A stretch of 47,242 nucleotides of DNA from positions 1-47,242 of the forward strand of contig CAMCFA010000013.1 of the NCBI GenBank assembly GCA_945873955.1, in the 5' to 3' direction. Under the pieces are notes generated by a model that ran no database searches, was not told the origin of the DNA, and saw only the letters and a list, made by a program, of their open reading frames with translations. This document shows positions 25,301 through 33,200 of the stretch, in pieces. This stretch comes from an uncultured Clostridia bacterium. GTDB taxonomy: Bacteria; Bacillota; Clostridia; Oscillospirales; Ruminococcaceae. Position numbers and translations under genes: made by a program. Numbering within the stretch: position 1 is the first letter of the stretch; each line of letters begins with the position of its first letter.

Positions 25301-25435
25301 GCCGTAGTCGGGATTTACACCCACGACTATCGGCTCTCCCTCATTGGCGGCGAACGCCCCCAGCGGGATAATGCTTATCGCCAGCAGCAGCGCCGCTGTC
25401 AGCGACAGTATTTTTGTCATACACTTCTTTATCAT
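22325..25435 (-). CDS. Membrane sensor: two solute-binding domains, degenerate GGDEF, intact EAL
   Basis: A 1036-residue single-pass receptor. A signal peptide (1-29) is followed by two extracytoplasmic SBP_bac_3-like domains (about 33-270 and 285-500), a membrane helix (518-540), GGDEF (about 550-710) and EAL (about 730-985). The GGDEF signature is replaced by ISDDNF (624-629), so cyclase activity is unlikely. EAL catalytic and metal residues are kept: E758 in EAL, N817, E852, D879/D880, K903, E936. It should act as a c-di-GMP phosphodiesterase switched by a small solute such as an amino acid (inference). A Thr/Glu/Ala-rich tail (about 1001-1036) is low complexity. GGAGG precedes the ATG. 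Confidence 0.92.
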   Translation of the reverse strand: MIKKCMTKILSLTAALLLAISIIPLGAFAANEGEPIVVGVNPDYGISTIGGNYTGFALDYLREIQKRTGRSFTFVEGTAPELAAKLASGEVDLIPCVSERELNAWQGMTSAAGPEEPVTLVLSEISLTMKYTAVFARENSSTPMYFNDYDNIKNCRIGYLKEDYSKYFINGAFIGAELRKATFVGYDTESQMKSDFESGKIDAVAKDSFRTWDNEVIIYQISSDDCYFMASSDQKALITELDQTVAGIFMTDSSFSSGLFEKHVSKYCCPHYALTESEKHYLERNPEITVAFNLQSSQMEYYDKNSGKFVGATAVMMERLSDISGMKIKLVGYDTMNDCIAALNSGKVQAICGGVNSYSASDYPELKVSAPYARVPIAAAGKPGSTLGARSRIAVPVCGGDISQYVTEIYPSAQILHYEDERKCFEAVQRGEADVVFYGAYDLLSMINSYYPDMELIEVKPSFHSECLAYPAENGDLFRILGKAIACYDYNSSQMDAYNAIPGSTTVTSSTNQFLEKYLVWIIGGILIILALIFVVVCVTSFRTRHDADVDPLTGGKSKKKFFEDAKKLLKRSDPEHWAVALFDIDKFKYVNDRLGYDEGNRMLERLHKTVTDNLERDEIAARISDDNFVMVIKNGNDNELTARISEIFTEFDRRNSLFVKYPVVFSAGICRLNQCMNESRHGEVDINAAIDRCKIAKSTLKGTHYSSIAFYDGSIRDKALREKDYENIMPTALKRREFQCYLQPKYGLRTRNIEGAEALIRWNSPDFGFISPGDFIPIAEKNGFVVELDFFILEEVCRTMRHWIDDGKKPVVVSVNQSRLHLNYDDYIWRLREIVDKYDIPYEYIELELTESVFTDNSEKLLKIMHKLHEIGFKLSLDDFGSGYSSLNMLKDIPVDVVKIDKEFFNDTMNTQKGRAVISTVVDLAKNLNMDVISEGVETREQVEFLTEIHCAMVQGYYFAKPMPIDDFEKLWYADLEEIHRRKERAAAQQQRRLDALEHHSETSETTETTEAAETAESAGASEGSETTDGTLTET

Positions 25436-25482
25436 GAAGCACCTCCGGTCAGTCTTTGCGGAAACAGCGGCTATCGCCGAGG

Positions 25483-25509
25483 TATCTGAGATGTCTGAGA
25501 TATCTGATG
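25483..25509. repeat. Three tandem 9-bp repeats in the sensor leader
   Basis: TATCTGAGA, TGTCTGAGA and TATCTGATG in immediate succession, about 48-74 bases before the sensor start codon. Confidence 0.6.
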
Positions 25510-25650
25510 CAGGTCATTTTGCACAAAAACATATCAGCTTCAAATTTCCGCCGGACAGTGACACCTGTTGTCAATCTGCTATAATTATTGGTTATATCTG
25601 GAAACAGTTATGCAATAATTTAATAAAATCATAAAAGACCCTTTGCAATA

Positions 25651-25679
25651 ATTATACCAAATTATATCTGCGATTTCAA
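25651..25679 (-). promoter_or_regulatory. Promoter of the EAL sensor, with a ~200-base leader
   Basis: Minus strand: TTGAAA (25674-25679), 17 bases, TGGTATAAT (-10 at 25651-25656). The leader to 25436 is long. I looked for the conserved blocks of c-di-GMP riboswitches and found none. It holds the 9-bp tandem repeats and an AT-rich stretch in which TGCAATAATT occurs twice (25611 and 25644). Confidence 0.55.
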
Positions 25680-25749
25680 GAGCATTGTAATATATTTTCA
25701 TACAATGGCAATTTTCCGATAATATGTTTGTGAAAATTGCACAAGAAAC

Positions 25750-25778
25750 TTGACATTCTGTTACAAATATGCTATACT
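25750..25778 (+). promoter_or_regulatory. Promoter and structured leader of the GH13 gene
   Basis: TTGACA (25750-25755), 17 bases, TGCTATACT (-10 at 25773-25778). The leader can fold a two-part stem at 25804-25852: GTCATT with AATGAC, and inside it GGGAG with CTCCC. It ends 13 bases before AAGGAG, the ribosome site. Confidence 0.75.
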
Positions 25779-25881
25779 GAAAAGGTAATTAATCTAATCA
25801 TTAGTCATTTCCTGGGAGAATTCGACATTTTCTGCAACTCCCGCTGAATGACAAAAAACCAAACCTAAGGAGAATCCTGTC

Positions 25882-27204
25882 ATGAAATGGTATGAAAACG
25901 CGGTATTTTATCACATCTATCCTATTGGATATTTCGGCTGTCCCCGACAGAATGACTTTCAGTCCGAGCCGACCCACAAAATTCTGAAACTTATCGACGA
26001 TATCCCGCATATCAAGGAGCTGGGCTGCAACGCTATCTATTTCGGCCCGGTGTTTGAGTCCTCCGCCCACGGCTACGACACCGCGGACTACACAAAGATA
26101 GACCGCCGGCTTGGCACTAACGAGGACTTTAAAAAGGTGTGCAGCGCGCTCCACGAGAACGGGATAAAAGTAGTGCTGGACGGCGTATTCAACCATGTTG
26201 GACGCGATTTCGGAGCATTCAGAGATGTCCGCGAGCATAAGCTGGGCAGCGGGAAAAAGGACTGGTTCCATGTGCGTGAGGGGAACTCCTGCTACAACGA
26301 CGGCTTCTATTACGAGGGCTGGGAGGGTCACTACGAGCTGGTGAAGCTGAATCTCTACAACCCGGAGGTAAAGCAGTATTTAAAGGACGTCATCACCGGC
26401 TGGAAAAACGAGTTCGGCATTGACGGACTGCGGCTTGACGTGGCCTACTGCCTTGATCTTAACTTCTTAAAGGAACTGCACGGTCACTGCAAGTGGCTGA
26501 GTGAAGATTTCTTCCTGCTGGGCGAAACACTGCACGGAGATTATAATAAGTGGATGAACCCCGAAATGCTGGACAGCGTGACAAACTACGAATGCTACAA
26601 GGGCTTGTTCTCCAGCTTCAACGACATGAATATGTTCGAGATAGCGCACTCCATTCAGCGGCAGTTCGGCAGCGAAAACTGGTGCCTTTACAGAGGAAAG
26701 CACCTGTACACCTTTGTTGACAACCACGACGTCAACCGTATCGCCACCATGCTGAAAACAAAGGAGCATCTGCCGGAGATATACACGCTGCTGTTCATGA
26801 TGCCGGGAATCCCGTCTGTATATTACGGCAGTGAATTCGGGGTCGAGGGCGACAAGAACCACGGCGGCGACGACATGCTCCGCCCGGAATTCAACCGTGA
26901 GCAGATGAAGAATGCCGGAATCCGCGACCTCACCGCGCATATCCGCGCCCTTGCGGATATCGTGAAGGAGCACCCGGCTGCTTCGGAGGGCGACTACAAG
27001 CAGGTGCAGCTCACCAACAGGCAGTATGCGTTTATGAGAAGCTGCAACGGCGATTCGCTGCTGACGGTCATCAACGCAGACGACAAGCCGTTCACCTATA
27101 ACCTCAACATGGGCGGCAGAAAGACCGACCTGCTCACCGGGGAGGAAATGGAGCTTGGCGGACTTACTCTGCCGGCATTCACCAGCGCAGTGTTCAGCGT
27201 ATAA
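25882..27204 (+). CDS. GH13 alpha-amylase-family glycosidase
   Basis: A 440-residue (beta/alpha)8 glycosidase without a signal peptide, so cytosolic. Conserved regions: DGVFNHVG (100-107), GLRLDVAYC with nucleophile D186, LLGETLHGDY with acid/base E215, and FVDNHDVNR with the transition-state aspartate D283. A short beta-domain closes the protein (ending near LPAFTSAVFSV). The N-terminus begins directly with the barrel (WYENAVFYHIYPIGYF), as in cyclomaltodextrinase/maltogenic-type intracellular enzymes, but lacks their N-terminal domain. It probably degrades imported maltodextrins. AAGGAG precedes the ATG. It heads an operon with a membrane protein and dprA. Confidence 0.9.
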   Translation: MKWYENAVFYHIYPIGYFGCPRQNDFQSEPTHKILKLIDDIPHIKELGCNAIYFGPVFESSAHGYDTADYTKIDRRLGTNEDFKKVCSALHENGIKVVLDGVFNHVGRDFGAFRDVREHKLGSGKKDWFHVREGNSCYNDGFYYEGWEGHYELVKLNLYNPEVKQYLKDVITGWKNEFGIDGLRLDVAYCLDLNFLKELHGHCKWLSEDFFLLGETLHGDYNKWMNPEMLDSVTNYECYKGLFSSFNDMNMFEIAHSIQRQFGSENWCLYRGKHLYTFVDNHDVNRIATMLKTKEHLPEIYTLLFMMPGIPSVYYGSEFGVEGDKNHGGDDMLRPEFNREQMKNAGIRDLTAHIRALADIVKEHPAASEGDYKQVQLTNRQYAFMRSCNGDSLLTVINADDKPFTYNLNMGGRKTDLLTGEEMELGGLTLPAFTSAVFSV

Positions 27205-27238
27205 GTCTTTAAAGCCTTTTCCGGGAAAGGGGTAAACC

Positions 27239-28027
27239 ATGAAAAAGCTGCTTGCTATTTCAATTCTATCTGTCGGAAGCACCCTGCTCACCCTCGCCCT
27301 CGGCATGGCGGCTCTGTTTATCTGTATGCAGATATGGGGTTTCGGTATCGCGCTGGACGTTGTTCTTCTCGCCTTGCATATCGTGGGCGCAATGCTCCTG
27401 CAAAGGCTGTATCAGAAGCGCGGCTGGCTCGCTCCGGTGAAATTCTGGCTGTGCGCGGCAGTACCCGCGGCGGGAATTTCAGTGCTCAGCTTCCTGCTGG
27501 TGCTGTACCTCGACAGCATTGGCTATTTCAGGGGATTTCTCGCCGGATTGTGGGAGTTCCTGATAACTTTCATCGTGCTGGTCTATTCCGTGGCGTTCCT
27601 GTTGGTGCTGGGGGCGGCTCTGCTGATAAAATGCCGCCGCAGCAAGGCTCTTGTCGCGGTGACAGGATTTGCGGCTTCGGTCGTCTTTGGAATGTTGGTG
27701 CTTGTGTTCTGCCACCCGGTGTGCCTTGTTATCACCCCGGCGGTTCATGTAGTCGGCGCGGTTCTGATACAGCATTTCCTAGAGAGGGAAAACGGGATAT
27801 CAGCGTTTCGGTTCTGGACGCTTGCCGCTGTCCCGGCGACGGCGGTTACCGGTATACTCTACTTTATAGAAGTCATTATCGGCGTTGGGCGTGATATTTT
27901 CGCCATGACATTCATGTACTGCCTGCCGGCGGCGGTACTTATGGGGACGGTGCTTTTGGTAAAGTCGCTGATACGCCGCAAAATCGGCGGGAATGCTCCT
28001 GAAATAAAAGAGGAGGAAAACAAATGA
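27239..28027 (+). CDS. Internally duplicated polytopic membrane protein
   Basis: A 262-residue protein with about seven to eight hydrophobic helices and no family I recognise. Residues 46-89 (LHIVGAMLLQRLYQKRGW...KFWLCAAVPAAGI) and 169-212 (VHVVGAVLIQHFLERENG...RFWTLAAVPATAV) are clearly alike, so the protein is two similar units of about 125 residues. The C-terminal tail is charged (EIKEEENK). AAAGGGG precedes the ATG. It lies 34 bases after the GH13 gene and overlaps dprA by four bases (ATGA). Confidence 0.75.
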   Translation: MKKLLAISILSVGSTLLTLALGMAALFICMQIWGFGIALDVVLLALHIVGAMLLQRLYQKRGWLAPVKFWLCAAVPAAGISVLSFLLVLYLDSIGYFRGFLAGLWEFLITFIVLVYSVAFLLVLGAALLIKCRRSKALVAVTGFAASVVFGMLVLVFCHPVCLVITPAVHVVGAVLIQHFLERENGISAFRFWTLAAVPATAVTGILYFIEVIIGVGRDIFAMTFMYCLPAAVLMGTVLLVKSLIRRKIGGNAPEIKEEENK

Positions 28028-29241
28028 AAGCTTCATCTGTCGAAGTGTGGCTGTGGCTGCTTCTGGTAATGAACCCCTGCAACCCAAAGGTACACAGGCT
28101 GCTTGAAAAATACGACTCCGCAGAGGAGCTTTGCCGCGCCATACGGGACGGGAAGTGTCCGAACCTCACCGACGCGGAAAAGCAGCGCGCCGCCAACACC
28201 CGCACCCGTGAAGTCCGCCAGATAATGGAGGAGTGCGCCGCGCACTCTATCCGCATTATCACCCTCGACAACCCGGAATATCCCGCGCTGTTAAAGCACA
28301 TCTACTCCCCGCCGGTGGTATTATTCGTGCAGGGGACGCTCTCCGGGCTGGACGCCCCGAACTGCGCCGTGCCGCTTGCAGTGGTAGGTCCGCGAAGCCC
28401 GTCCGACACCGCTGTCAGCGCCGCGAAAATGCTGTGCAGCGATCTGGTGAAGATCGGCACGGTGATAATCAGCGGTCTTGCGGTAGGTATAGACACGATA
28501 GCCCACACCTGCGCGCTGAACGGCGGCGTTCCCACGGTGGGAGTCCTCGCCTGCGGCAGCCTTGTGAATTACCCCTCGGAAAGCGAACATCTGAAACAGC
28601 AGATAATTGAAAACGGCGGCGCGGTGATCTCGGAGCTTCTGCTCCACACCGGCGTAACCGGAGGATATTTCCGCCACAGAAACCGCATTATTTCCGGTCT
28701 GGGACTGGGTACGCTGGTTATCGAAGCCTCCACCCGTAGCGGCTGCCTGCTTACTGCAAACCACGCGGTGGAGCAGGGGCGCGACCTGTTCTGCGTGCCG
28801 CCTGCGGATATCACAAGGGAAAGCTGCGCCGGGGTGGTGAAATACCTGCGGGACGGCGCTGTTCCGGTGTATGATTACCTAGACATAGTGCGCGCCTACA
28901 TGCCGCAGTATTTCGGACAGGAATATGCAGGTGAGTCCGACGAAGCGCTGAGCAGAAAGCGGCAGCTTCGCCGCAGCGCGAAAGATCAGCCCGCCGCGCC
29001 CGTCAAGAAGCCGGAAGCGTCCCCCGCAAAGCCGCAGCGCTCCCCCGTTAACTGCGCGGGGCTGAACGAACTTCAAACCAAGCTGGTACGGCTCATTGAG
29101 GAGCGCCCGCAGTCCGCGGACGAGCTTATCGACGCGACCGGGCTTGCCTATTCGCAGGCGGTCGAAGCGCTGACTGAGCTGGAAATACTCGGGCTGATAA
29201 CACTTCTGCCGGAGGGCAGATACGCTGCCGCGGATAAGTAA
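28024..29241 (+). CDS. dprA: DNA processing protein DprA
   Basis: A 405-residue protein of the DprA/Smf family, which loads RecA onto incoming single-stranded DNA during transformation. The Rossmann-fold domain shows VVGPRSPSDTAVSAA (120-134), ISGLAVGIDTIAH (149-161) and the RNRIISGLG...STRSGCLLTA region. A basic/proline-rich linker (about 305-345) leads to a C-terminal winged helix (ELIDATGLAYSQAVEALTELEILGLI). The start overlaps the upstream membrane-protein stop by four bases, so it is translationally coupled. In this lineage dprA often neighbours topA; here it does not. Confidence 0.92.
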   Translation: MKASSVEVWLWLLLVMNPCNPKVHRLLEKYDSAEELCRAIRDGKCPNLTDAEKQRAANTRTREVRQIMEECAAHSIRIITLDNPEYPALLKHIYSPPVVLFVQGTLSGLDAPNCAVPLAVVGPRSPSDTAVSAAKMLCSDLVKIGTVIISGLAVGIDTIAHTCALNGGVPTVGVLACGSLVNYPSESEHLKQQIIENGGAVISELLLHTGVTGGYFRHRNRIISGLGLGTLVIEASTRSGCLLTANHAVEQGRDLFCVPPADITRESCAGVVKYLRDGAVPVYDYLDIVRAYMPQYFGQEYAGESDEALSRKRQLRRSAKDQPAAPVKKPEASPAKPQRSPVNCAGLNELQTKLVRLIEERPQSADELIDATGLAYSQAVEALTELEILGLITLLPEGRYAAADK

Positions 29242-29249
29242 TATCCTGC

Positions 29250-29278
29250 TTGACAAATCTCTCCTGCGGTGGTATAAT
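29250..29278 (+). promoter_or_regulatory. Promoter of the thiamine operon
   Basis: TTGACA (29250-29255), 17 bases, TGGTATAAT (-10 at 29273-29278). Predicted transcription start is at about 29285, the beginning of the TPP aptamer. Confidence 0.9.
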
Positions 29279-29284
29279 AAAATG

Positions 29285-29378
29285 TGCTGGGGGTACTCTG
29301 GCTTTATGCCGGGTTGAGAGGGCGAAAGCCTGACCCTTTGAACCTGTTGGTCAATACCATCGTAGGGAAGCCGTGACG
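29285..29378 (+). promoter_or_regulatory. TPP riboswitch (THI element)
   Basis: The conserved blocks are present in order: GGGGGT, a P3 hairpin (CTGGC...GCCGG), TTGAGAGG (usual CTGAGA, one change), then ACCCTTTGAACCTG, CAATACCA and CGTAGGGAAG. It is followed by an intrinsic terminator, so TPP binding is expected to stop transcription before thiD. Confidence 0.95.
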
Positions 29379-29401
29379 GAATAATAATTTCTGTATTTCA
29401 A

Positions 29402-29431
29402 GACTTCCGCGGCGGCGGAGGTCTTTTTTTT
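29402..29431 (+). terminator. Riboswitch-controlled terminator
   Basis: GACTTCCGC and GCGGAGGTC form a 9-bp stem with one G-U pair, followed by nine T residues. It lies between the aptamer and thiD. Confidence 0.88.
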
Positions 29432-29462
29432 GAGGGAAACACTGAATGTTAGGAGGTTTTCG

Positions 29463-30251
29463 GTGAAGAACTGTCTTACAATAGCCGGCTCGGACTGCTC
29501 CGGTGGAGCAGGGATACAAGCCGATCTCAAGACCTTTTCGGCGCTCGGCTGCTATGGCATGAGCGTTATAACCTCTGTTGTGGCGGAAAACACCGAAAAA
29601 GTCATTACAAGCATGACCGTTCCGCCGGAGATGATCTCCGCACAGCTTGAAGCCGTGTTCTCCGATATAACGGTTGATGCGGTGAAGATCGGTATGCTGC
29701 CGGACGTCGGGACTATGCGGGCGGTGCAGTCCGCGATATTGAAATACCACCCGGAGATAGTGGTGTGCGATCCCATAATCGCCGCCACTGCCGGAACAGA
29801 GCTTATGCAAAGCTCCGCGCTTGGGGCGTTCGTCAATGGAATGATACCGCTGTGCAGCCTGCTCACCCCGAATATTCCGGAGGCAGAGCAGCTTCTCGGC
29901 TGTAAGATAAACGACTTCACCGACATCAAGGCAGCGGCGCTCAGTCTATTCGCCCACGGCGCTGAAGCGGTGCTGATAAAAGGCGGACACCTCTCCGGCG
30001 ACGCCACCGACCTGCTGTTCGACGGCAGGGAGTTCCACACCTACACCCACCCCCGGATAGACACAAGATCCACTCACGGGACGGGCTGTACGCTGTCCTC
30101 AGCGATAACCGCGCTCCTAGCGCAGGGAAAGCCCCTGCCGGAAACGGTGGCTCTCGCGAAAGAGTACCTCACAGGGGCGATAGAACACGGGCTGGATATC
30201 GGTCACGGGCATGGTCCGACGAACCATTTTTACCGCCAGTTCCCTGAATAA
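29463..30251 (+). CDS. thiD: Hydroxymethylpyrimidine/phosphomethylpyrimidine kinase
   Basis: A 262-residue ribokinase-fold enzyme phosphorylating HMP and HMP-P to HMP-PP. The N-terminus [22 protein letters not shown] is characteristic, and the C-terminal anion-hole motif is [13 protein letters not shown]. The start is GTG with AGGAGG six bases upstream; in-frame ATG/TTG codons further up overlap the terminator. It is the first gene after the TPP riboswitch and is 31 bases from thiC, which makes its substrate. Confidence 0.95.
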   Translation: MKNCLTIAGSDCSGGAGIQADLKTFSALGCYGMSVITSVVAENTEKVITSMTVPPEMISAQLEAVFSDITVDAVKIGMLPDVGTMRAVQSAILKYHPEIVVCDPIIAATAGTELMQSSALGAFVNGMIPLCSLLTPNIPEAEQLLGCKINDFTDIKAAALSLFAHGAEAVLIKGGHLSGDATDLLFDGREFHTYTHPRIDTRSTHGTGCTLSSAITALLAQGKPLPETVALAKEYLTGAIEHGLDIGHGHGPTNHFYRQFPE

Positions 30252-30282
30252 CTGCGAAAATAAACCGAAAGGATACATAAAT

Positions 30283-31596
30283 ATGAGAGAATACAAAACC
30301 CAAATGGAAGCCGCGAAAAATGGCATTATCACCCCGGAAATGAAAACCGTTGCCGAAAAGGAGCAAATGGACGCTGAAAAGCTCCGTGAGCTGGTGGCAA
30401 AGGGCTGGGTCGCTATCCCCGCCAACGTGAACCACACCTCCCTGTCCGCCGAGGGCATAGGCGCGGGGCTGAAAACCAAGATCAACGTTAATCTCGGCAT
30501 TTCCGGCGACTGCAAGAACTACGACGTGGAAATGCAGAAGGTGGACATGGCGCTGAAATTCGGCGCAGAAGCTATCATGGATCTGTCCAACTACGGCAAG
30601 ACCAACACCTTCCGCCGGGAGCTGGTGGCTAAGTCCCCGGCAATGATAGGCACCGTGCCTATGTACGACGCGATAGGCTATCTCGAAAAAGACCTGCTGG
30701 AGATCACAGCGGAGGACTTTTTAAAGGTTGTCCGCGCGCACGCTGAGGAAGGCGTGGACTTCATGACTATCCATGCCGGAATCAACCGCCGCGCTGTCGA
30801 GGCATTCCGCCGCGATCCCCGGAAGATGAACATTGTGTCCCGGGGCGGCTCACTGCTGTTCGCATGGATGATGATGACCGGCAACGAGAACCCGTTCTAT
30901 GAGCATTACGACGAAGTTCTTGACATTCTGCGTGAATACGACGTCACCATAAGCCTTGGTGACGCGCTTCGCCCCGGCTGTATCGACGACAGCACCGACG
31001 CGGGGCAGATCTCCGAGCTTATCGAGCTTGGCGCACTCACCGAGCGCGCGTGGGCGAGGGACGTTCAGGTAATGGTAGAGGGTCCCGGTCACATGGCAAT
31101 GAACGAGATCGAAGCCAACATGAAGCTTCAGAAGCGTCTTTGCCACAACGCGCCGTTCTATGTATTAGGCCCGCTGGTAACTGATATCGCGCCGGGTTAC
31201 GACCACATCACCTCTGCTATCGGCGGAGCTATCGCGGCGGCAAGCGGCGCGGATTTCCTGTGCTATGTGACCCCCGCGGAGCACCTGCGCCTGCCCGACC
31301 TCAGCGACGTCAAGGAGGGCATTATCGCCAGCAAGATCGCGGCTCACGCGGCGGATATCGCAAAGGGAGTACCGCACGCACGCGACCTCGACAACAAAAT
31401 GGCTGAAGCACGCCACAACGTGGACTGGGACGAGATGTTCAAGATCTGCATTGACCCGGAGAAGGCTCGCGCATACTTCGAGAGCACTCCCCCCGCAGAC
31501 CGTCACACCTGCTCCATGTGCGGCAAGATGTGCGCTGTAAGAACTACCAACATGATACTTGAGGGCAAGGAAGTAAAGTTCTGCTCTGAAAAGTAA
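30283..31596 (+). CDS. thiC: Phosphomethylpyrimidine synthase
   Basis: A 437-residue radical-SAM enzyme converting AIR to HMP-P. It is the short form lacking the N-terminal extension of E. coli-type ThiC. Conserved segments include [22 protein letters not shown]-type ([12 protein letters not shown]), FMTIHAGI and [11 protein letters not shown]. The C-terminal cluster motif reads CSMCGKMC: C-x2-C-x3-C, one residue shorter than the familiar C-x2-C-x4-C. AAAGGA precedes the ATG. thiW follows after a 239-base structured gap. Confidence 0.95.
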   Translation: MREYKTQMEAAKNGIITPEMKTVAEKEQMDAEKLRELVAKGWVAIPANVNHTSLSAEGIGAGLKTKINVNLGISGDCKNYDVEMQKVDMALKFGAEAIMDLSNYGKTNTFRRELVAKSPAMIGTVPMYDAIGYLEKDLLEITAEDFLKVVRAHAEEGVDFMTIHAGINRRAVEAFRRDPRKMNIVSRGGSLLFAWMMMTGNENPFYEHYDEVLDILREYDVTISLGDALRPGCIDDSTDAGQISELIELGALTERAWARDVQVMVEGPGHMAMNEIEANMKLQKRLCHNAPFYVLGPLVTDIAPGYDHITSAIGGAIAAASGADFLCYVTPAEHLRLPDLSDVKEGIIASKIAAHAADIAKGVPHARDLDNKMAEARHNVDWDEMFKICIDPEKARAYFESTPPADRHTCSMCGKMCAVRTTNMILEGKEVKFCSEK

Positions 31597-31639
31597 TTAA
31601 GATGTTTCGCCCGCTTCTGCGGGAATGATACATACCTCC

Positions 31640-31830
31640 GGCGGGGAGCTCCGTTCGGAGAGATAATGAGAGGCGCTCTGATCAGTGCTTCTCGCGGCGA
31701 GGGAACCCGTGTTTCGGGGTGAGAGGATACTTCTGAGTATCGACCGGCAGTGCAGGGATACCTGTGCTGTAACGCATATTTAGTGCGTTCGCCGGATACT
31801 GTCTTTCCTGCGTGCGCACGGAAAGAGGTA
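31640..31830 (+). promoter_or_regulatory. Highly structured leader of thiW, class not recognised
   Basis: Predicted hairpins are CTCCG/CGGAG (31649-31660), a 10-bp stem (31668-31677 with 31684-31693), a 9-bp stem (31748-31756 with 31761-31769) and AACGCA/TGCGTT (31771-31789). CCGG/CCGG (31744-31747 with 31792-31795) closes the last two as a three-way junction. GTATC (31737-31741) can pair with GATAC at 31726-31730 or ATAC at 31796-31799, which are exclusive states. CTTTCC/GGAAAG (31803-31825) covers the thiW ribosome site. The TPP consensus blocks are absent, although GAGGGAA at 31699 resembles its 3' end. Confidence 0.6.
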
Positions 31831-31835
31831 TCATT

Positions 31836-32390
31836 ATGAAAAAGACAAACATTCGTAAGCTGGCAGTAGCGGCAGTACTTGTTGCTGTGGCGGTAGTGGG
31901 TTCGCTGTTCTCGTTCCCGTTCCTCGGGGCGAAGTGCAGCCCAGTGCAGCACCTTGTCAATATCATCGGCGGAGTTTACCTCGGCCCGTGGTATTCCCTC
32001 GGCATGGCGTTCTGCGCAAGCCTTATCCGCAATATCTTCGAGCTTGGCTCGCTCATGGCGTTCCCCGGAAGCATGGTGGGTGCGTTCCTCTCCGGTGTTA
32101 TGTATCACTGGATCTTCAAGGGCAAGAGCCTTGCTCTGCGGCTGCCTATGGCTTATGTTGGTGAGCTGTTCGGGACTTCCGTTATCGGCGGAATGCTGTC
32201 ATTCCCTATCGCTTACCTTATTATGAACAACACCGCAGCTACACTGTTCGGATTCGTGTTCCCGTTCTTCGCGTCCAGCGTTGTGGGAACAGTCATCGCC
32301 GCGGTACTGGTCACCTCCCTCAAGAGAGTCAAGGCTATCGACATTTTCCTCGGAGATATGAATCAGAACACCGCGAAATCCTCATCATAA
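31836..32390 (+). CDS. thiW: ThiW, ECF S-component for thiazole uptake
   Basis: A 184-residue membrane protein with about five to six helices. The sequence GSLFSFPFLGAKCSPVQHLVNIIGGVYLGPWYSLGMAF is typical of ThiW, predicted to import the thiazole moiety (hydroxyethylthiazole) with a shared energy-coupling-factor module. No EcfA/A'/T genes occur here. The start is ATG 31836 with GGAAAGAGG upstream; an earlier in-frame ATG falls in the leader hairpin. Ten bases separate it from thiM, whose product phosphorylates the imported compound. Regulation probably acts through the structured leader. Confidence 0.93.
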   Translation: MKKTNIRKLAVAAVLVAVAVVGSLFSFPFLGAKCSPVQHLVNIIGGVYLGPWYSLGMAFCASLIRNIFELGSLMAFPGSMVGAFLSGVMYHWIFKGKSLALRLPMAYVGELFGTSVIGGMLSFPIAYLIMNNTAATLFGFVFPFFASSVVGTVIAAVLVTSLKRVKAIDIFLGDMNQNTAKSSS

Positions 32391-32399
32391 AGGTACATC

Positions 32400-33200
32400 A
32401 TGAAGCTCGATCAGCAGATCTCCGCGGCGCTGGAACGGCTCAGAGCCGCCTCGCCGCTTATACATTGCATAACTAACTACGTCACCGCCGGGGACACGGC
32501 GAACATGCTCTTAGCGGCGGGAGCCTCCGCGATAATGGCGGACGACCCCTCGGAAAGCGCGGAGATAACCGCTCTCGCCGCCGGGCTGACGCTGAACCTC
32601 GGCACTCCCTCCGCGAACCGGATAGAAGCAATGCTGCGCTCCGGTGAAACGGCGAACCGCCGGGAGATCCCGGTGGTGTTCGACCCGGTGGGAGCGGGCT
32701 GCTCGGCGCTGCGCAGGAACGCGGTTTCTGAACTGACCCGCCGGGTGAAGCTGTCGGCAGTCCGGGGGAATCTCTCGGAGCTGTCATATCTCGCGGGATT
32801 CACGGTGGAGGAGCGCGGAGTTGACGCGGCAGACACCGGGATATCACCGCTGACAGCCGCCGAAGCTGCTGCGAAACGGCTGGGCTGCGTGTGTGCAGTC
32901 ACCGGGGAGCAGGACGTTATCTCCGACGGAAGCCGCGCTGCTGTGCTGAAAAACGGCACGCCGCTGCTGCGCAGGATCACCGGGGCGGGCTGCATGACCT
33001 CCGCGCTGTGCGCGGCGTTTATCTCGGTCAGCGACCCTTTCACCGGGACGGCGGCGGGTATCGCTTTCATGGATATCTGCGGTGAAGCGGCGGCAGAAAA
33101 TTCACTGGGAATGGGCGGATTCAGAGCGGCGCTGTTCGACGCCGCCGGGAATATCACCCCGAATGCCCTCGCAGAAAGGCTGATCATTGATGAACATTGA
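32400..33200 (+). CDS. thiM: Hydroxyethylthiazole kinase
   Basis: A 266-residue ribokinase-like enzyme phosphorylating 5-(2-hydroxyethyl)-4-methylthiazole. Motifs: HCITNYVT (N-terminal), GASAIMADDP, VVFDPVGAG (ATP region) and ITGAGCMTSAL with the anion hole and catalytic cysteine. Length is normal. It completes the thiazole salvage step with thiW, and overlaps thiE by 11 bases. The coding sequence is strongly GC-rich with long open antisense frames, which are shadows. Confidence 0.95.
   Translation: MKLDQQISAALERLRAASPLIHCITNYVTAGDTANMLLAAGASAIMADDPSESAEITALAAGLTLNLGTPSANRIEAMLRSGETANRREIPVVFDPVGAGCSALRRNAVSELTRRVKLSAVRGNLSELSYLAGFTVEERGVDAADTGISPLTAAEAAAKRLGCVCAVTGEQDVISDGSRAAVLKNGTPLLRRITGAGCMTSALCAAFISVSDPFTGTAAGIAFMDICGEAAAENSLGMGGFRAALFDAAGNITPNALAERLIIDEH

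Noticed and set aside
25436-25650. c-di-GMP riboswitch upstream of the EAL sensor
   Set aside because: The long leader invited this idea, but none of the conserved blocks (for example GGGCAAACC or GACGCAAAGCCUC) is present.
31640-31710. Second canonical TPP riboswitch before thiW
   Set aside because: GAGGGAA and CTGATC recall it, but the core blocks (CTGAGA after P3, CCCTTTGAACCTG, TAATACCAGCG) are missing and a strong 10-bp stem occupies the region.
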